Below are positions 8,372-18,861 of a stretch of 49,521 bases of DNA, piece by piece. The stretch is from Gemmatimonadota bacterium (GTDB lineage: Bacteria > Gemmatimonadota > Gemmatimonadetes > Longimicrobiales > Gaopeijiaceae). The position numbers were made by a program, and so were the translations under genes. The stretch covers positions 1 to 49,521 of the forward strand of contig JAJEBR010000110.1 in the NCBI GenBank assembly GCA_022822445.1, read 5' to 3'. Positions within the stretch are counted from its first letter, which is position 1, and each line of letters begins with the position of its first letter. The notes beneath the pieces were generated by a model. The model was not told where the DNA came from. It did no database searches and worked only from the letters and a program-made list of their open reading frames with translations.

Positions 8372-9277
8372 TCACCCCACCCCCTCCATCACCTCCTCCA
8401 CCCCACCGTCCGCCATCCGTTCCAGGTCATCCTGGTACTTGAGCAGCACCCCCAGCGTGCGGTGCGCCGTCTCCCGGTCGAGAGTGTGGCGGTCGAGCGC
8501 CATCAGCGCCCGCGTCCAGTCGAGCGTCTCCGCCACCCCCGGCCGCTTGAACAGCTCCAGCTCGCGCACCTTCTGCACGAACGCGACGACCTGAAAGCTC
8601 AAGCGCTCAGGCGCGTTCGGCACCCGCGACGCCAGTATCTCCAGCTCCCGCGCGGCCGTGGGGTAGTCGATCCAGTGGTAGATGCAGCGGCGCTTCAGCG
8701 CGTCGTGGATCTCGCGCGTGCGGTTCGACGTGATGATGACGTGGGGTGGCTTGGCGGCGGTCACGGTCCCGAGCTCGGGGATCGTGATCTGGAAGTCGGA
8801 CAGGACCTCCAGCAGGTAGGCCTCGAAGGGCTCGTCGGTGCGGTCGAGCTCGTCGATGAGGAGGACGGGGGCGATGCCGTCCGGGGGGTCGAGGGCCGAG
8901 AGCAGGGGACGCCGGATGAGGAAGTCGTCGGAGAAGACGTCGCGGGCGAGGTCGGGGGTGGCGCCCCCCTCCGCCGCCCGGATGTGGATCATCTGCTTCG
9001 CGTAGTTCCACTCGTACGCGGCGGATGCCAGGTCCAGCCCCTCGTAGCACTGCAGCCGAATGAGCGGACGGCCCAGACCTGCCGCCAGCGTCTTCGCCAC
9101 CTCGGTCTTGCCGACCCCCGCCTCGCCTTCCAGCAACAGCGGCCGGCCCAGTTCCAGCGACAGGAACAGCGCCGTCCCGAGACCGACGTCGGCCACGTAG
9201 CCCTGGCCCCGCAACAAAGCGACAGCGTCGTCGACGGACGGGGGGCGCGGGCCGGGAGGCTGTGCGCGATGGGTCAC
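8372..9277 (-). CDS. coxD: CoxD-like MoxR-family AAA+ ATPase
   Basis: The protein is about 301 residues if started at the GTG at 9277, which has GGAGGG just upstream. An ATG at 9334 is possible but adds an uncharacteristic basic leader. Walker A is GEAGVGKT (about residues 51-58), Walker B LLIDELDR (about 138-145), followed by sensor region VIITSNRTREI; this is the MoxR/CoxD branch of AAA+ proteins. Known role: ATP-driven maturation of the CO dehydrogenase-type Mo-Cu or Mo active site together with the VWA protein CoxE. It is separated from coxM by a plus-strand RHH/VapC pair (9385-10066), so the ancestral operon is interrupted and its promoter would have to lie in or across that module. Confidence 0.8.
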   Translation of the reverse strand: MTHRAQPPGPRPPSVDDAVALLRGQGYVADVGLGTALFLSLELGRPLLLEGEAGVGKTEVAKTLAAGLGRPLIRLQCYEGLDLASAAYEWNYAKQMIHIRAAEGGATPDLARDVFSDDFLIRRPLLSALDPPDGIAPVLLIDELDRTDEPFEAYLLEVLSDFQITIPELGTVTAAKPPHVIITSNRTREIHDALKRRCIYHWIDYPTAARELEILASRVPNAPERLSFQVVAFVQKVRELELFKRPGVAETLDWTRALMALDRHTLDRETAHRTLGVLLKYQDDLERMADGGVEEVMEGVG

Positions 9278-9349
9278 GTCACCCTCCGCCCTGCGAGGGG
9301 TGCCCGCCCGGCGCGGGACGGAATCGGCGTGCACATCGCGTCCCTTGTA

Positions 9350-9378
9350 TTGCGATCTGCAGCAGATCGTACTACACT
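9350..9378 (+). promoter_or_regulatory. Leaderless TA promoter with operator palindrome in the spacer
   Basis: A -35-like TTGCGA (9350-9355) and a -10-like TACACT (9373-9378) are 17 bp apart. The spacer holds most of an 8-1-8 perfect palindrome, CGATCTGC-A-GCAGATCG (9353-9369). Only six bases separate the -10 from the antitoxin ATG at 9385, and no Shine-Dalgarno is present. Transcription would begin at or within a base or two of the start codon. Repressor binding would block polymerase directly, as expected for RHH antitoxin autoregulation. Leaderless initiation is inferred from spacing. Confidence 0.55.
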
Positions 9379-9384
9379 CTCCCC

Positions 9385-9663
9385 ATGAGCACCTTCTCCT
9401 TCAAGCTGCCCGACGACATGTACGGCGCGCTGGCCGCCGAAGCCAGGCGGCGCAACATCACGAAGTCGGCGCTCGTGCGGGAGATGATCGACCAGGCGCT
9501 CGAGTACAACACCTGCGCCGCCCCCCCGAGTTGCGCCCAGCTGGCGGGCGACCTCGTGGGCACGTTTCGCAGCGGGCGGACGGATCTGGGAACCGACGAC
9601 AAGCTCCTCGAAGACGCGATGACCACCGACGCCCGCAAGAATGCGCCCGACCGTCGTCGTTGA
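9385..9663 (+). CDS. vapB: Ribbon-helix-helix antitoxin (VapB type)
   Basis: This 92-residue protein has an N-terminal RHH domain (STFSFKLPDDMYGALAAEA then ITKSALVREMIDQAL). This is the CopG/Arc-type DNA-binding fold that dimerises on palindromic operators; a perfect palindrome lies directly upstream. The C-terminal part should wrap the partner PIN toxin. Its 3' end overlaps the toxin gene by 23 nt, the usual coupling in vapBC. The start ATG at 9385 is placed with no leader behind the -10 element. The module is on the strand opposite to the cox genes and lies between coxD and coxM. Confidence 0.82.
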   Translation: MSTFSFKLPDDMYGALAAEARRRNITKSALVREMIDQALEYNTCAAPPSCAQLAGDLVGTFRSGRTDLGTDDKLLEDAMTTDARKNAPDRRR

Positions 9664-10066
9664 CACCGGACCGATCGTTGCGCTCCTCGATGCGGACGAG
9701 GCGCGGCACAACTGGGCTCGCACCCGATTCGAGGACCTCCGGGCACCGCTGCTCACCTGCGAAGCCGTTCTCTCGGAGGCATCATTTCTCCTGCGGCGCG
9801 CGGGCGCGGATCCAGGCCTTCCGGTGAGGCTCGTAGGGCGGGGCGTGCTCAAGGTCGTGAGTGTCTTCGACACCGATGCGGACGCGGACGCACTCGCGCG
9901 TCTGATGCGTCGGTACGCCGATGTTCCCATGTCCTTCGCGGACGCCTGTCTGGTGCGCATCGTCGAGAGGACCCGGGGCGGCTCCGTCATGACCCTCGAC
10001 TCGGGCTTCCGCATCTACCGGCAGGCGCGGCGGCGCATCATCCCCCTCCTCGCGCCTTTCCAATGA
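9641..10066 (+). CDS. vapC: VapC-type PIN-domain ribonuclease toxin
   Basis: This 141-residue PIN domain opens with VVVDTGPIVALLD, giving the first catalytic Asp (residue 8). Downstream acidic positions are in SEASFLL (Glu), SFADACLVR and MTLDSGF, the usual four-acid metal site. Family role: Mg-dependent cleavage of tRNA or rRNA when released from its antitoxin. The gene overlaps vapB by 23 nt. It ends 28 bp from the convergent 3' end of coxM, with no terminator seen. Confidence 0.85.
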   Translation: MRPTVVVDTGPIVALLDADEARHNWARTRFEDLRAPLLTCEAVLSEASFLLRRAGADPGLPVRLVGRGVLKVVSVFDTDADADALARLMRRYADVPMSFADACLVRIVERTRGGSVMTLDSGFRIYRQARRRIIPLLAPFQ

Positions 10067-10094
10067 CCGTACGCCTGCGCTCGGCTGCCGCCCC

Positions 10095-10892
10095 CTATCC
10101 GCAAGCCTCCACGGCCCTCTTCGCCATCACGGCCACCAGGTGCGCCCGGTACTCGGCCCCGGCCGCGGTGTCCGACAGCATCCCGTCCGACGACACCCCG
10201 ATCCCCGCCACCGCCTCGGCGCTGAACGAGCCCCCCAGCGCGGCCTCCATCCCGGCCATCCTGAACACGCCGTCGCCCGACGCGCCCGTCACGGCCACCC
10301 GCACACCGGCGGGCCCGTCCGCGACCATCACGCCGGCCACCGCGTACTTGGACGCGGGGTTGGCGAACTTCGCGTAGGCGGCGCGCGCCGGCACCGGAAA
10401 CCGCACGGCGGTGATGATCTCGTCGTCCTCCAGCGCCGTCATGAACATGCCCTGGAAGTAGTCGTCGGACGCGATCTCGCGCCGGTCGGTCACGATCGTC
10501 GCGCCCAGCGCCACACACGCCGCCGGGTAGTCCGCCGCGGGGTCGTTGTGCGCCAGCGATCCCCCGATCGTGCCCGCGTTCCTGACCTGCGCGTCGCCGA
10601 TCCCGTCGGCCATCGCGGCCAGCGCGGGAATCCGCCCCTGCACGGCCGCGGACCCGGCCACCTGCGCGTGGGTGCACATCGCCCCCACAGTCACCGAGTC
10701 ACCATCGTCGCTGATCCCGTCCAGCCCGGCCACGCCCGCCAGCGACACCACGTCGGTCGGAGCGGCCAGGTTCAGCTTCATGATCGGCAGCAGGCTCTGT
10801 CCGCCCGCGATCAACGTTCCGCCCTCGGCACCGCGCAGAGCCGCGAGCGCATCGTCCAGCGATGTCGGTGCGTGGTATGTGAAATCGTTCAC
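10095..10892 (-). CDS. coxM: CO dehydrogenase-type FAD-binding medium subunit (CoxM)
   Basis: This 265-residue protein starts at a GTG (10892) preceded by GGGAGACGAG. The FAD-binding PCMH fold is evident from AGGQSLLPIMKL near residue 30 and TIGGSLAHNDPAADYPA near residue 105, which bind the FAD pyrophosphate and isoalloxazine. Role: passes electrons from the iron-sulfur small subunit to FAD and on to the respiratory chain in an aerobic CO dehydrogenase or another xanthine-oxidase-family hydroxylase. It follows coxL by 18 bp, and the order S-L-M is compact, so the three are one operon. Confidence 0.9.
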   Translation of the reverse strand: MNDFTYHAPTSLDDALAALRGAEGGTLIAGGQSLLPIMKLNLAAPTDVVSLAGVAGLDGISDDGDSVTVGAMCTHAQVAGSAAVQGRIPALAAMADGIGDAQVRNAGTIGGSLAHNDPAADYPAACVALGATIVTDRREIASDDYFQGMFMTALEDDEIITAVRFPVPARAAYAKFANPASKYAVAGVMVADGPAGVRVAVTGASGDGVFRMAGMEAALGGSFSAEAVAGIGVSSDGMLSDTAAGAEYRAHLVAVMAKRAVEACG

Positions 10893-10910
10893 GAGTCTCG
10901 TCTCCCGTTT

Positions 10911-13264
10911 CTAGCCCTTGGCCCGCTGGATCGCCTGCCACACCCGCTGGGAGGTGGCCGGCATCGACATGTCGCTGACCCCGAGCGGGCGCAGCGCGTC
11001 GATCACCGCGTTGATCACCGCCGGGGGCACGCCGATCGACCCGACCTCGCCGACGCCCTTGGCGCCGAGCGGGTTGTGGGTGCAGAGCGTCGTGTTGTGG
11101 TTGATGTTGAAGAAGGGAAGGTCCGCCGCGCGGGGCATCGTGTAGTTCATGTACGACCCCGTCTCGAGCTGCCCGTCGTCCTGGTAGACGCACTCCTCGA
11201 GCAGCGCCTGGCCGATCCCGTGCGCGAGCCCGCCGTGCAGCTGGCCGTCCACGATCATCGGGTTGATGATGCGCCCCACGTCGTCCGCTCCGGTCACCGC
11301 GACCAGCTCCACCTCGCCCGTCTCCGGGTCGACCTCCACCTCGGCGATGTGCGTCCCCGCCGGGAAGGTGAAGTTGAGCGGATCGTAGAAGGCGGTTTCC
11401 TCCAGCCCGGGCTCCAGCCCCTCGGGGTAGTTGTGCGGCACGTACGCCGTCAGCGCCACCTCGCCGAGCGTCTTTGACCGGTCCGTCCCGGCGACCGTGA
11501 AGGATCCGTTCTCGAACTCGATGTCCTCCGCCGACGCCTCCAGCAGGTGCGCGGCGATCTTCCTGCCCTTCTCGATCACCTTCTCGACGGCCAGGTAGAT
11601 CGCGGTTCCGCCCACCGCCAGCGAGCGCGAGCCGTAGGTCCCCATGCCGAACGGGATCTTCGCCGAGTCCCCGTGCACCACGTCGACCGCGTCGAAGTCG
11701 ACCCCGAGCATGTCGGAGACGATCTGCGCGAAGGTGGTCTCGTGCCCCTGCCCGTGGCTGTGCGTCCCGGTGAAGACCGAGACCGAGCCCGTCGGATGCA
11801 CCCGCACGCTACCCGACTCGTAGAGCCCGGCGCGCGCGCCCAGCGACCCCACCACCGCCGACGGCGCGATCCCGCACGCCTCGAGAAAGGTCGAAATCCC
11901 GATCCCGCGGTGCTTCCCGCGCGCCGCCGCCTCGGCCCGCCGCGCCTCGAACCCCGCCCAGTCGGCCGCCTCCAGCGCCAGATCCAGCGTGGCGTCGTAG
12001 TCGCCCTGGTCGTACTGCAGCGCGACCGGCGTCTGGTACGGGAACTCGCGGATGAAGTTCTTGCGCCGGATCTCGACGCGGTCCATCCCGAGCTCCACGG
12101 CGGCCTTGTCGACCAGGCGCTCGAGCAGGTAGGTCGCCTCGGGGCGCCCCGCACCGCGCAGCGCGTCGACCGGCACCGTGTTGGTGAAGAACGACTTGAC
12201 CTCGCAGTAGACCGCCGGCGTCGTGTACGGTCCCGCGAAGAGGATGCCGTAGAGGTATGTCGGAACGCAGGTCGCGAAGGTGGAGAGGTACGCGCCCAGG
12301 TTGGCCCTGGTGGTGACGTGCAGGCCGAGGAAGTGGCCGTCCGCGTCCAGCGCGAGCTTCGCCGTGCTGATGTGGTCGCGGCCGTGCGTGTCCGACTTGA
12401 AGGCGTCGAGGCGCTCGCAGGTCCACTTGACCGGCCGCCCGAGCTGCCCGGCGGTCCAGGTCAGGATCGCCTCTTCCGCGTAGTGCGGGATCTTCGAGCC
12501 GAAGCCGCCGCCCACGTCCGGCGCCACGATCCGCAGCTTGTGCTCCGGCAGTCCGAGGACGAAGGCGCCGAGGAGGAGGCGGACCAGGTGGGGGTTCTGG
12601 CTCGTTGTGTACAGTGTGTATTCGCCGGTGGCGGGATCGAAGTTGGCGATCGCGGCCCGCGGCTCGATGGCGTTGGGGATGAGACGGTTGTTGACGACGT
12701 CGATCGAGACGACGTGGTCCGCGGCGTCGAAGGCAGCGTCGGTGGCGGCCCTGTCTCCCACCTCCCAGTCGTAGCAGACGTTGCCGGGCGCTTCGTCGTG
12801 GACCAGCGCCGCGCCGTCGGCTTCGGCCGCCTCGATGGACGCCACCGCCGGAAGCTCCTCCCTCTCCACGTCGATCAGGTTCGCGGCCGACCTGGCCTGC
12901 TCGGCGGTCTCCGCCACCACGATCGCGACGCAGTCACCCACGTAGCGCACCTTGTCCGTGGCCAGCGCAGGGTGCGCCGGCTCCACCATCGGCGAGCCGT
13001 CCTTGCTGTGGATCAGCCACCCGGTGGGGATGCCGCCCACGCCTTCCATGTCCTTGCCCGTGAAGACCGCGTGGACACCGGGCGCCGCCTTCGCCGCATC
13101 GGTGTGGACCGCGCCGATCTTCGCATGCGCCATGCCCGACCGCAGGATGTAGCCGTAGAGCTGCCCGGGCAGGTTGATGTCGTCGGTGTAGCGGCCGCGC
13201 CCCGTGAGGAAGCGCGCGTCTTCCTTCCGCTTGACGGAAGCTCCGATTCCGGTGCCGTTGCCGC

Positions 13265-13268
<4 letters not shown>
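10911..13268 (-). CDS. coxL: Form II CO dehydrogenase-like molybdopterin large subunit (CoxL)
   Basis: This 785-residue large subunit starts at ATG 13268, overlapping the coxS stop as ATGA. Molybdopterin-binding sequence includes VGGGFGSK and, near the C-terminus, KGVGEVGS, which carries the catalytic Glu of the xanthine oxidase family. The active-site loop reads DALRGAGR near residue 364. Form I CO dehydrogenases have AYRCSFR, form II have AYRGAGR; this one matches form II, with Leu replacing the Tyr. It lacks the copper-ligating Cys of form I, so CO as physiological substrate is uncertain and another heteroaromatic or aldehyde substrate is possible. coxD and coxE homologues on the same strand support a CODH-like maturation route. 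Confidence 0.88.
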
Positions 13269-13738
<470 letters not shown>

Positions 13739-14094
13739 GGGCGTCTCCTGGGGGGTGTAATGGTATTTGCCGAGATGAGTGCCTGGGGGCGCACCGCGGC
13801 CGCCGACGCCTCGCGTCATATGATCGGGTGCCCGCTCCTGGTGTGGGGGCCGGGTGCGCCGCCCAGGTGGAGGGACAGAATGGGGAGGGTCGGGCGGGGA
13901 CGCAAGCGGCGACCGAGCAGGTCCGATGCTCAACCCGCCGCATATGGGCGAACTGATCCGTGAGAGCGTGTCCGGGACGCCGCGGGGCAGGAATGTCCAC
14001 TTGGTCAGTGACCAAGCAGTTGCCGGCACAGCGTTACTTGGTCACTGTTCAAGTATGCAGTGAACCCCAGCTGACGTCGACGGAGCCGAAAGAG
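13739..14094. other. Divergent intergenic region between coxS and the HATPase/wHTH gene
   Basis: No gene is supported. The right end holds two 17-bp palindromic elements (14000-14016 and 14037-14053), listed separately. The left end contains the coxS Shine-Dalgarno. A coxS promoter must lie here but I could not pick convincing boxes. Confidence 0.45.
14000..14053. promoter_or_regulatory. Tandem copies of the CWTGGTCANTGACCAWG palindrome
   Basis: Copy one, CTTGGTCA-G-TGACCAAG (14000-14016), is a perfect 8-1-8 palindrome. Copy two, CTTGGTCA-C-TGTTCAAG (14037-14053), has two arm mismatches. Centres are 37 bp apart and the second ends 41 bp before the ATG at 14095. Tandem palindromes at this distance fit operators of the downstream gene. 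The same element recurs at 23.5, 28.5 and 37.0 kb. Confidence 0.55.
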
Positions 14095-15393
14095 ATGAAT
14101 CGCGACGAGACCAGAGACCGGACGGAACGATCCGAGCAGCCGAACGCCGACTTCCCTGAGGATCGCGTCTGGCGGGACCCGGGCGCGGACCCGTACGAGC
14201 GCCGGGTCCTGGAGGAGCTGGAGGCGCCCCAGTTCTTCGATCCGGCGTCGGTTCGTTGGTACCGATCGGTCTTTTCCGACCGCAACCCCGGCAAGGAGCA
14301 GGACTTGGGCGATGTGGAATTCCTGCACGAGAGGGGACTGGTCGTGGAGTGCGGCGACCGGCTGGCCCCGACGCGGGCGGCGGTACTCGTCTTCGGCAGG
14401 CCCCGCTACGTCCGGCAGGTGCTGCCCCGCCCGGTGATCGACTGCCAGTTCATCGGTGTCACCTGCGACGATTGGTCACCCGACCTCGGCTGGACCGACC
14501 GCATCGTCGTCGAGGAGAACCTGCTCCAGACGTGGTTCACGCTTGTCGAGCGCTGCTTCCGGCACGCGGGGCGCCCGTTCAGCCTCGACATGCAGACCAT
14601 GCTCCGCGACGACGATCCTCCGGGATACGTGTCCTTCCGGGAAGCGGTCATCAACCAGCTGATCCACCAGGACTACGGCGACCGCTGGCGCACGCCGTTC
14701 GTCCGCTTCTATCGGGACCGGACCGTGTTCTGGAACCCGGGAGACGCCAACCTCCCGGCCGGCGAGCTGCTGAACCGGACGGCGAAGGAGGTCCGCAACC
14801 CGTTGATTGCCGCCGCTTTCCGCAGGATCGGCCTCGCTGAGCAGGCAGGAACGGGAATCCACGCCATCTTCGGCAACTGGTGCGGGCTCGGCCATGTTCC
14901 TCCCGTGATCCGTAGCGACGAGGCCCGAAACGAGTTCGAGATTTCGCTGGTGGCAGAGGCGCGGTCGGACGCGGGGCTGGGGGATCCGGTGGGGTCGGGT
15001 GGGGAGCGCCGGGTGGGTGGTCGCGCCGATGGCGATCGTCCTGCCCGGCCGCTTGAAGACATGGGCAGTGATCATGTCGATCAAGCAGGTGACATGGCGG
15101 GTGCCCACAGTGACCATGTCAGTGGTAACATGGACGGTGACCGGGCTACGGTCGGACTCACGGCCCGCCAGCGCGCCATCCTGGAGGCGTGCGACGTTCC
15201 ACGAAGTCTGGCTGAACTCATGAAACGAGCTGGCGTGTCGCATCGCTCCCACTTTCGCCGGAAACATCTCAAGCCGCTACTGGAGGCCGGGCTGGTCCGC
15301 ATGACGAATCCCGACAATCCGCGCGCGCCGAACCAGAAGTACGTGCTCACCGATGCGGGGGCCGCGGTGAAGGGGAGGTGGGTGGGGGCGTGA
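14095..15393 (+). CDS. HATPase_c_4/winged-helix protein related to AlbA_2 regulators, N-terminally short
   Basis: This 432-residue protein starts at ATG 14095. The central part matches the ATPase half of Schlafen-AlbA_2/RecG-like regulators: FREAVINQLIHQDYGD, then FWNPGD, then NPLIAAAFRRIGLAEQAGTGI (HATPase_c_4 signatures). The C-terminus is a winged helix (GVSHRSHFRRKHLKPLLEAG) ending at a basic tail. The usual N-terminal AlbA_2 nucleic-acid domain is missing, so this copy is truncated or a short variant. A linker around residues 320-350 contains repeated SDHV-like units whose DNA includes degenerate forms of the 17-bp palindrome. Proteins of this class are often found in defence and mobile loci as regulators. 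The 3' end is duplicated at 27931, beyond the defence genes. Confidence 0.7.
   Translation: MNRDETRDRTERSEQPNADFPEDRVWRDPGADPYERRVLEELEAPQFFDPASVRWYRSVFSDRNPGKEQDLGDVEFLHERGLVVECGDRLAPTRAAVLVFGRPRYVRQVLPRPVIDCQFIGVTCDDWSPDLGWTDRIVVEENLLQTWFTLVERCFRHAGRPFSLDMQTMLRDDDPPGYVSFREAVINQLIHQDYGDRWRTPFVRFYRDRTVFWNPGDANLPAGELLNRTAKEVRNPLIAAAFRRIGLAEQAGTGIHAIFGNWCGLGHVPPVIRSDEARNEFEISLVAEARSDAGLGDPVGSGGERRVGGRADGDRPARPLEDMGSDHVDQAGDMAGAHSDHVSGNMDGDRATVGLTARQRAILEACDVPRSLAELMKRAGVSHRSHFRRKHLKPLLEAGLVRMTNPDNPRAPNQKYVLTDAGAAVKGRWVGA
15060..15118. repeat. Degenerate palindrome copies inside the linker of the HATPase/wHTH gene
   Basis: Within the coding sequence, 15060-15076 (CATGGGCA-G-TGATCATG) differs from CATGGTCAGTGACCATG at two positions, and TGACCATG at 15111-15118 is a perfect half-site. 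They encode the SDHV repeats of the linker. These internal copies suggest that the intergenic palindromes and this linker may share an origin. Confidence 0.45.
15241..15384 (+). repeat. Left copy of the ~140-bp direct repeat bracketing the defence island
   Basis: This is the winged-helix coding end of the HATPase gene. A second copy in the same orientation lies at 27931-28070. By eye there are about seven mismatches in the first ~113 aligned bases, including an identical run of roughly 70 bases, after which similarity fades with small indels. Confidence 0.8.
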
Positions 15394-15583
15394 AGCGCTT
15401 CGGGCCGTCGCTTGACTTCCTGCCGCCGTGGGTCAGAGTGTATGTTGCCTGTCGTCCCGACTCCCCGTGATCCTCCACCTGTGAGACGATGCCCGATTAC
15501 GACACGCACTCCGCTGGAGCGCCGCAACGCGGCAGTGAACAACCTGGAAGCTGTCCAGCGGTGACGGCGAAGAGCCGCCGGGG

Positions 15584-18500
15584 ATGACCACGGAGAGAAC
15601 GGACCGCCTCGGCCGCCTGGTGAAGCTCCTCAAGGAGCTCTTCCAGCTGGACAAGCCGGATCTCGATTTCGGGTTCTACCGGATCATGCACGCCAAGGAG
15701 GCGGAGGTCACCCGCTTTCTGGAAGTCGACCTTCTACCGCAGGTGAAAGCCGCGTTCCAGCAGTATCGCTCTGCGGATCGGGCCACGCTGGAGCAACAGT
15801 TGGCGGAAGCCCAGCGCGAGGCGCGTGGGCTCGGGTTCGATCCGGACGCGGCGCCGCGGGTCCAGGAGCTTCGCAATGCGATCGCCGCGGGCACGGACGT
15901 GGACGCGCTCGAGGCCGATGTCTACGACCACCTCTACCGCTTCTTTCGTCGCTACTACAGCGAAGGCGATTTCATCAGCCAGCGCGTCTACAAGGACGGC
16001 GTGTACGCGATTCCCTACCAGGGCGAGGACGTCAAGCTCCACTGGGCCAACGCCAACCAGTACTACATCAAGACGACCGAATACCTGAAGGACTACTCGT
16101 TCCGCTCCGCCCGGAGGCCGAGAGCGATCCGATGCCGGTCCACTTCCGGCTTGCGGATGCCGCCGAGGGCGAGCACGGCAACATCAAGGCGGAGGACGAA
16201 AAGGCCCGGCGGTTCGTCTTGTTGGCCGAGGATTCCGTTGCGGAGGAGGAGGGCCCCGATGGGGTGCGCGAACTGGTGATCCGGTTCGAGTATCGGGCTG
16301 CCACGCTCGGCGACTGGCCAAAGCAGAAGCGGAAGGGAAAGAAGAGGGCGCCACAGCAAAAGGACCTGAACGAAGCGGCGACCACCGCCTTGCTGGATAC
16401 GAACGACCTCTCGCTGGCTCGCTGGATGAAGGAACTCGCCGCCACCCGTGTCAGGGCGGACGGCACCGAGGCTGATTACTCCCGTCTGCGCAGCCACCTC
16501 GACCGGTACACCGCCCGGAACACCTACGACTATTTCATCCATAAGGACCTGGGGAGATTTCTCCGGCGAGAGCTCGACTTCTACGTCAAGAACGAGGTCA
16601 TGCACCTCGACGACATTGAGCACGAGACCGCGCCGCGCGTAGAGGAATGGCTCTCGAAGATCAAGGTCATCCGCGCAATCGCCACCAAGATCATCGACTT
16701 CCTAGCCCAACTTGAAGGATTCCAGAAGAAGTTGTGGCTCAAGAAGAAGTTCGTGGTGGGGACATCCTACTGCGTGGCGCTGGGGTCAATTCCCAAAGCG
16801 TTCCACGGGGAGATAGTCGCGAACCGGGCCCAGCACGACGAGTGGGTGAATCTACACGGGATCGACGGGTTCGCTGGTGACTTGGCACGAGCCGGGTACA
16901 GTGACCCGCTGACGACCGAGTTCCTTGGGGCACATCCCACCCTGATGATGGACACGCGGCACTTCAGCGCGGAGTTCACGGAGCGGCTGTTGGAGGCGCT
17001 CGGCACCGATGGAAGTGTCAACGAGATGATCGACGGAGTGCTGGTACACAGCGAGAATTTCCAGGCCCTGCGGTTGATGGAGCGGCGGTATCGGGGTCGG
17101 GTGGATTGCGTGTACATCGATCCGCCGTACAATGCTCCTAATAGCGAAATCGCCTACAAGAACAACTATAGACATTCATCGTTTCTTTCTCTCATTGAGA
17201 ACCGACTCGCATTGTCGCGTGGTTTGGTTGCGGAAACCGGAAGTCATGTTGTGGCAATCGACAAACACGAGGCCAATGGGGTTGAGCGATTGATTGACAG
17301 TGTCTTTCCCGCTCACGACAATGTCTCGGTAACCGTTGAGCACAACCGAAGAGGTGTTCAAGGAGATCATTTTTCTTACAGTCACGAACACGCGTTGTTC
17401 TCGGTACCACGATCTAGGAAGGCTCTCAACCGTAATGAGAGACAGGAAGATGAGTGGGAATGGTCGCGATTCCGCAACTGGGGAGGGGAATCTCTCAGAA
17501 CTGACGGGGCCAATTGCTTCTACGCAGTACTCGTTCGCGGCAACCGTATTCTAGGGTTTGGGGATGTGTGGACTGACGAGGATGCGCATCCCAGTGGTGC
17601 CAACGTCGCGAGAGCCGATGGGGTCATCGAAGTGTTCCCGATTGATGGAGAGGGGATTGAGAGAAAGTGGCGTTGGGAGCGTGGCACGGTTGAGACACTC
17701 GGACCTCGGCTTAGGGTCAAGAGTGCCAAGAACGGCATGCTGGACATCGAGATCGCCAAGACGACCGACCAGTTCAAGACCGTTTGGCGGGGGCCGCGTT
17801 ACAACGCTGGCGACAATGGCACCAAGGTTTGCAGAGGCATGGGCCTGTCAATGGGCGCATTCGACTATCCAAAATCGATTCATACGGTTGCGGACTGCGT
17901 GCACGCGGTTAGCGATTCAACCGCCTTTGTGCTCGACTACTTCGCCGGCTCCGGCACGACCGCTCATGCCATCCTCAACCTGAATCGCTCGGACGGCGGC
18001 AAACGACGATTCATCCTCGTCGAAATGGCCCAGTACTTCGACACCGTCCTTCTCCCGCGCGTCAAGAAAGTCGCCTTTTCGCCCGAATGGAAGAACGGAC
18101 GCCCAGCACGTCTCCCCACGCCCGAGGAAGCCGAACGCAGCCCCCGGATCGTCAAGGTCGTCCGGCTGGAGTCCTACGAAGATACGCTGAACAACCTCGT
18201 TGTCCGCCGCCCGCAACAGGTCCAGCGCCTCCTCGACGAAGATGCTGAAGGTGGTCCGAACGCCGCCCGCGAGGACTACATCATCCGCTACATGCTGGAT
18301 GTCGAGACAGGGGACAGTCCTTCACTGCTCGACCTTTCCGCCTTCCTCGATCCGTCCAAATATCGTCTGAAGGTCAAGCGTCCGGGGTCCGACGAGAGCC
18401 GCGAGGTCACGGTTGACCTGGTCGAGACCTTCAACTGGCTGCTGGGCCTTCGGGTCCGTTGCATGTCCGCAACAAGGCGGTACGACGCGGAGCTCGGCGA

Positions 18501-18861
18501 TGCCGGACAGAGCAACTCGACGGCCACCGTCGCCCTGAAGCAGACGCCCGACGGCCCTTGGTGGTTCCGCACTGTCGAAGGCGTGCTCCCCGACGACCGT
18601 CGCGCTCTCGTCATCTGGCGGAATCGGCCCGGCGGCGACGAGCCCGACGGGATCGAGCGCGACAACGCGGTCCTGGACGCGTGGTTCAAGCAGTTCGGAT
18701 ACGATGCCCGTCAAGCCGACTTCGACCTCATCTACGCCAACGGCGACCACAACCTCGACAGCCTCAACGAGACTGATCAGACCTGGACCGGCCACACCAT
18801 CGAGGAGCACTTCAAGCGGCTCATGTTCGAGGACGCGGAGGAAGGGGTGGGAGCGTGGTGA
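15584..18861 (+). pseudogene. mod: Type III restriction-modification DNA methyltransferase (Mod), single frameshift
   Basis: This would be an N6-adenine or N4-cytosine methyltransferase of the beta class, about 1,090 residues if read through. The first frame (ATG 15584) runs through KDYSFR at about 16105 and then turns to nonsense; the family sequence resumes one base back in the next frame (LRPEAESDPMPVHF, from 16105). This equals one missing base near 16103-16107. Downstream, DPPYN (nt 17117-17131) is motif IV and FAGSGTTAHA (nt about 17941) is motif I, in the motif IV-first order of type III Mod proteins. The rest of the frame is open to 18861, so the lesion is recent, a sequencing error, or recoded. 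The 3' end overlaps the next gene by 7 nt. Mod supplies both methylation and site recognition for Res. Confidence 0.8.

Noticed and set aside
16095..16140. Phase-variable or programmed frameshifting in mod
   Set aside because: No simple repeat tract or slippery heptamer was seen at the junction; a plain one-base lesion or sequencing error is simpler.
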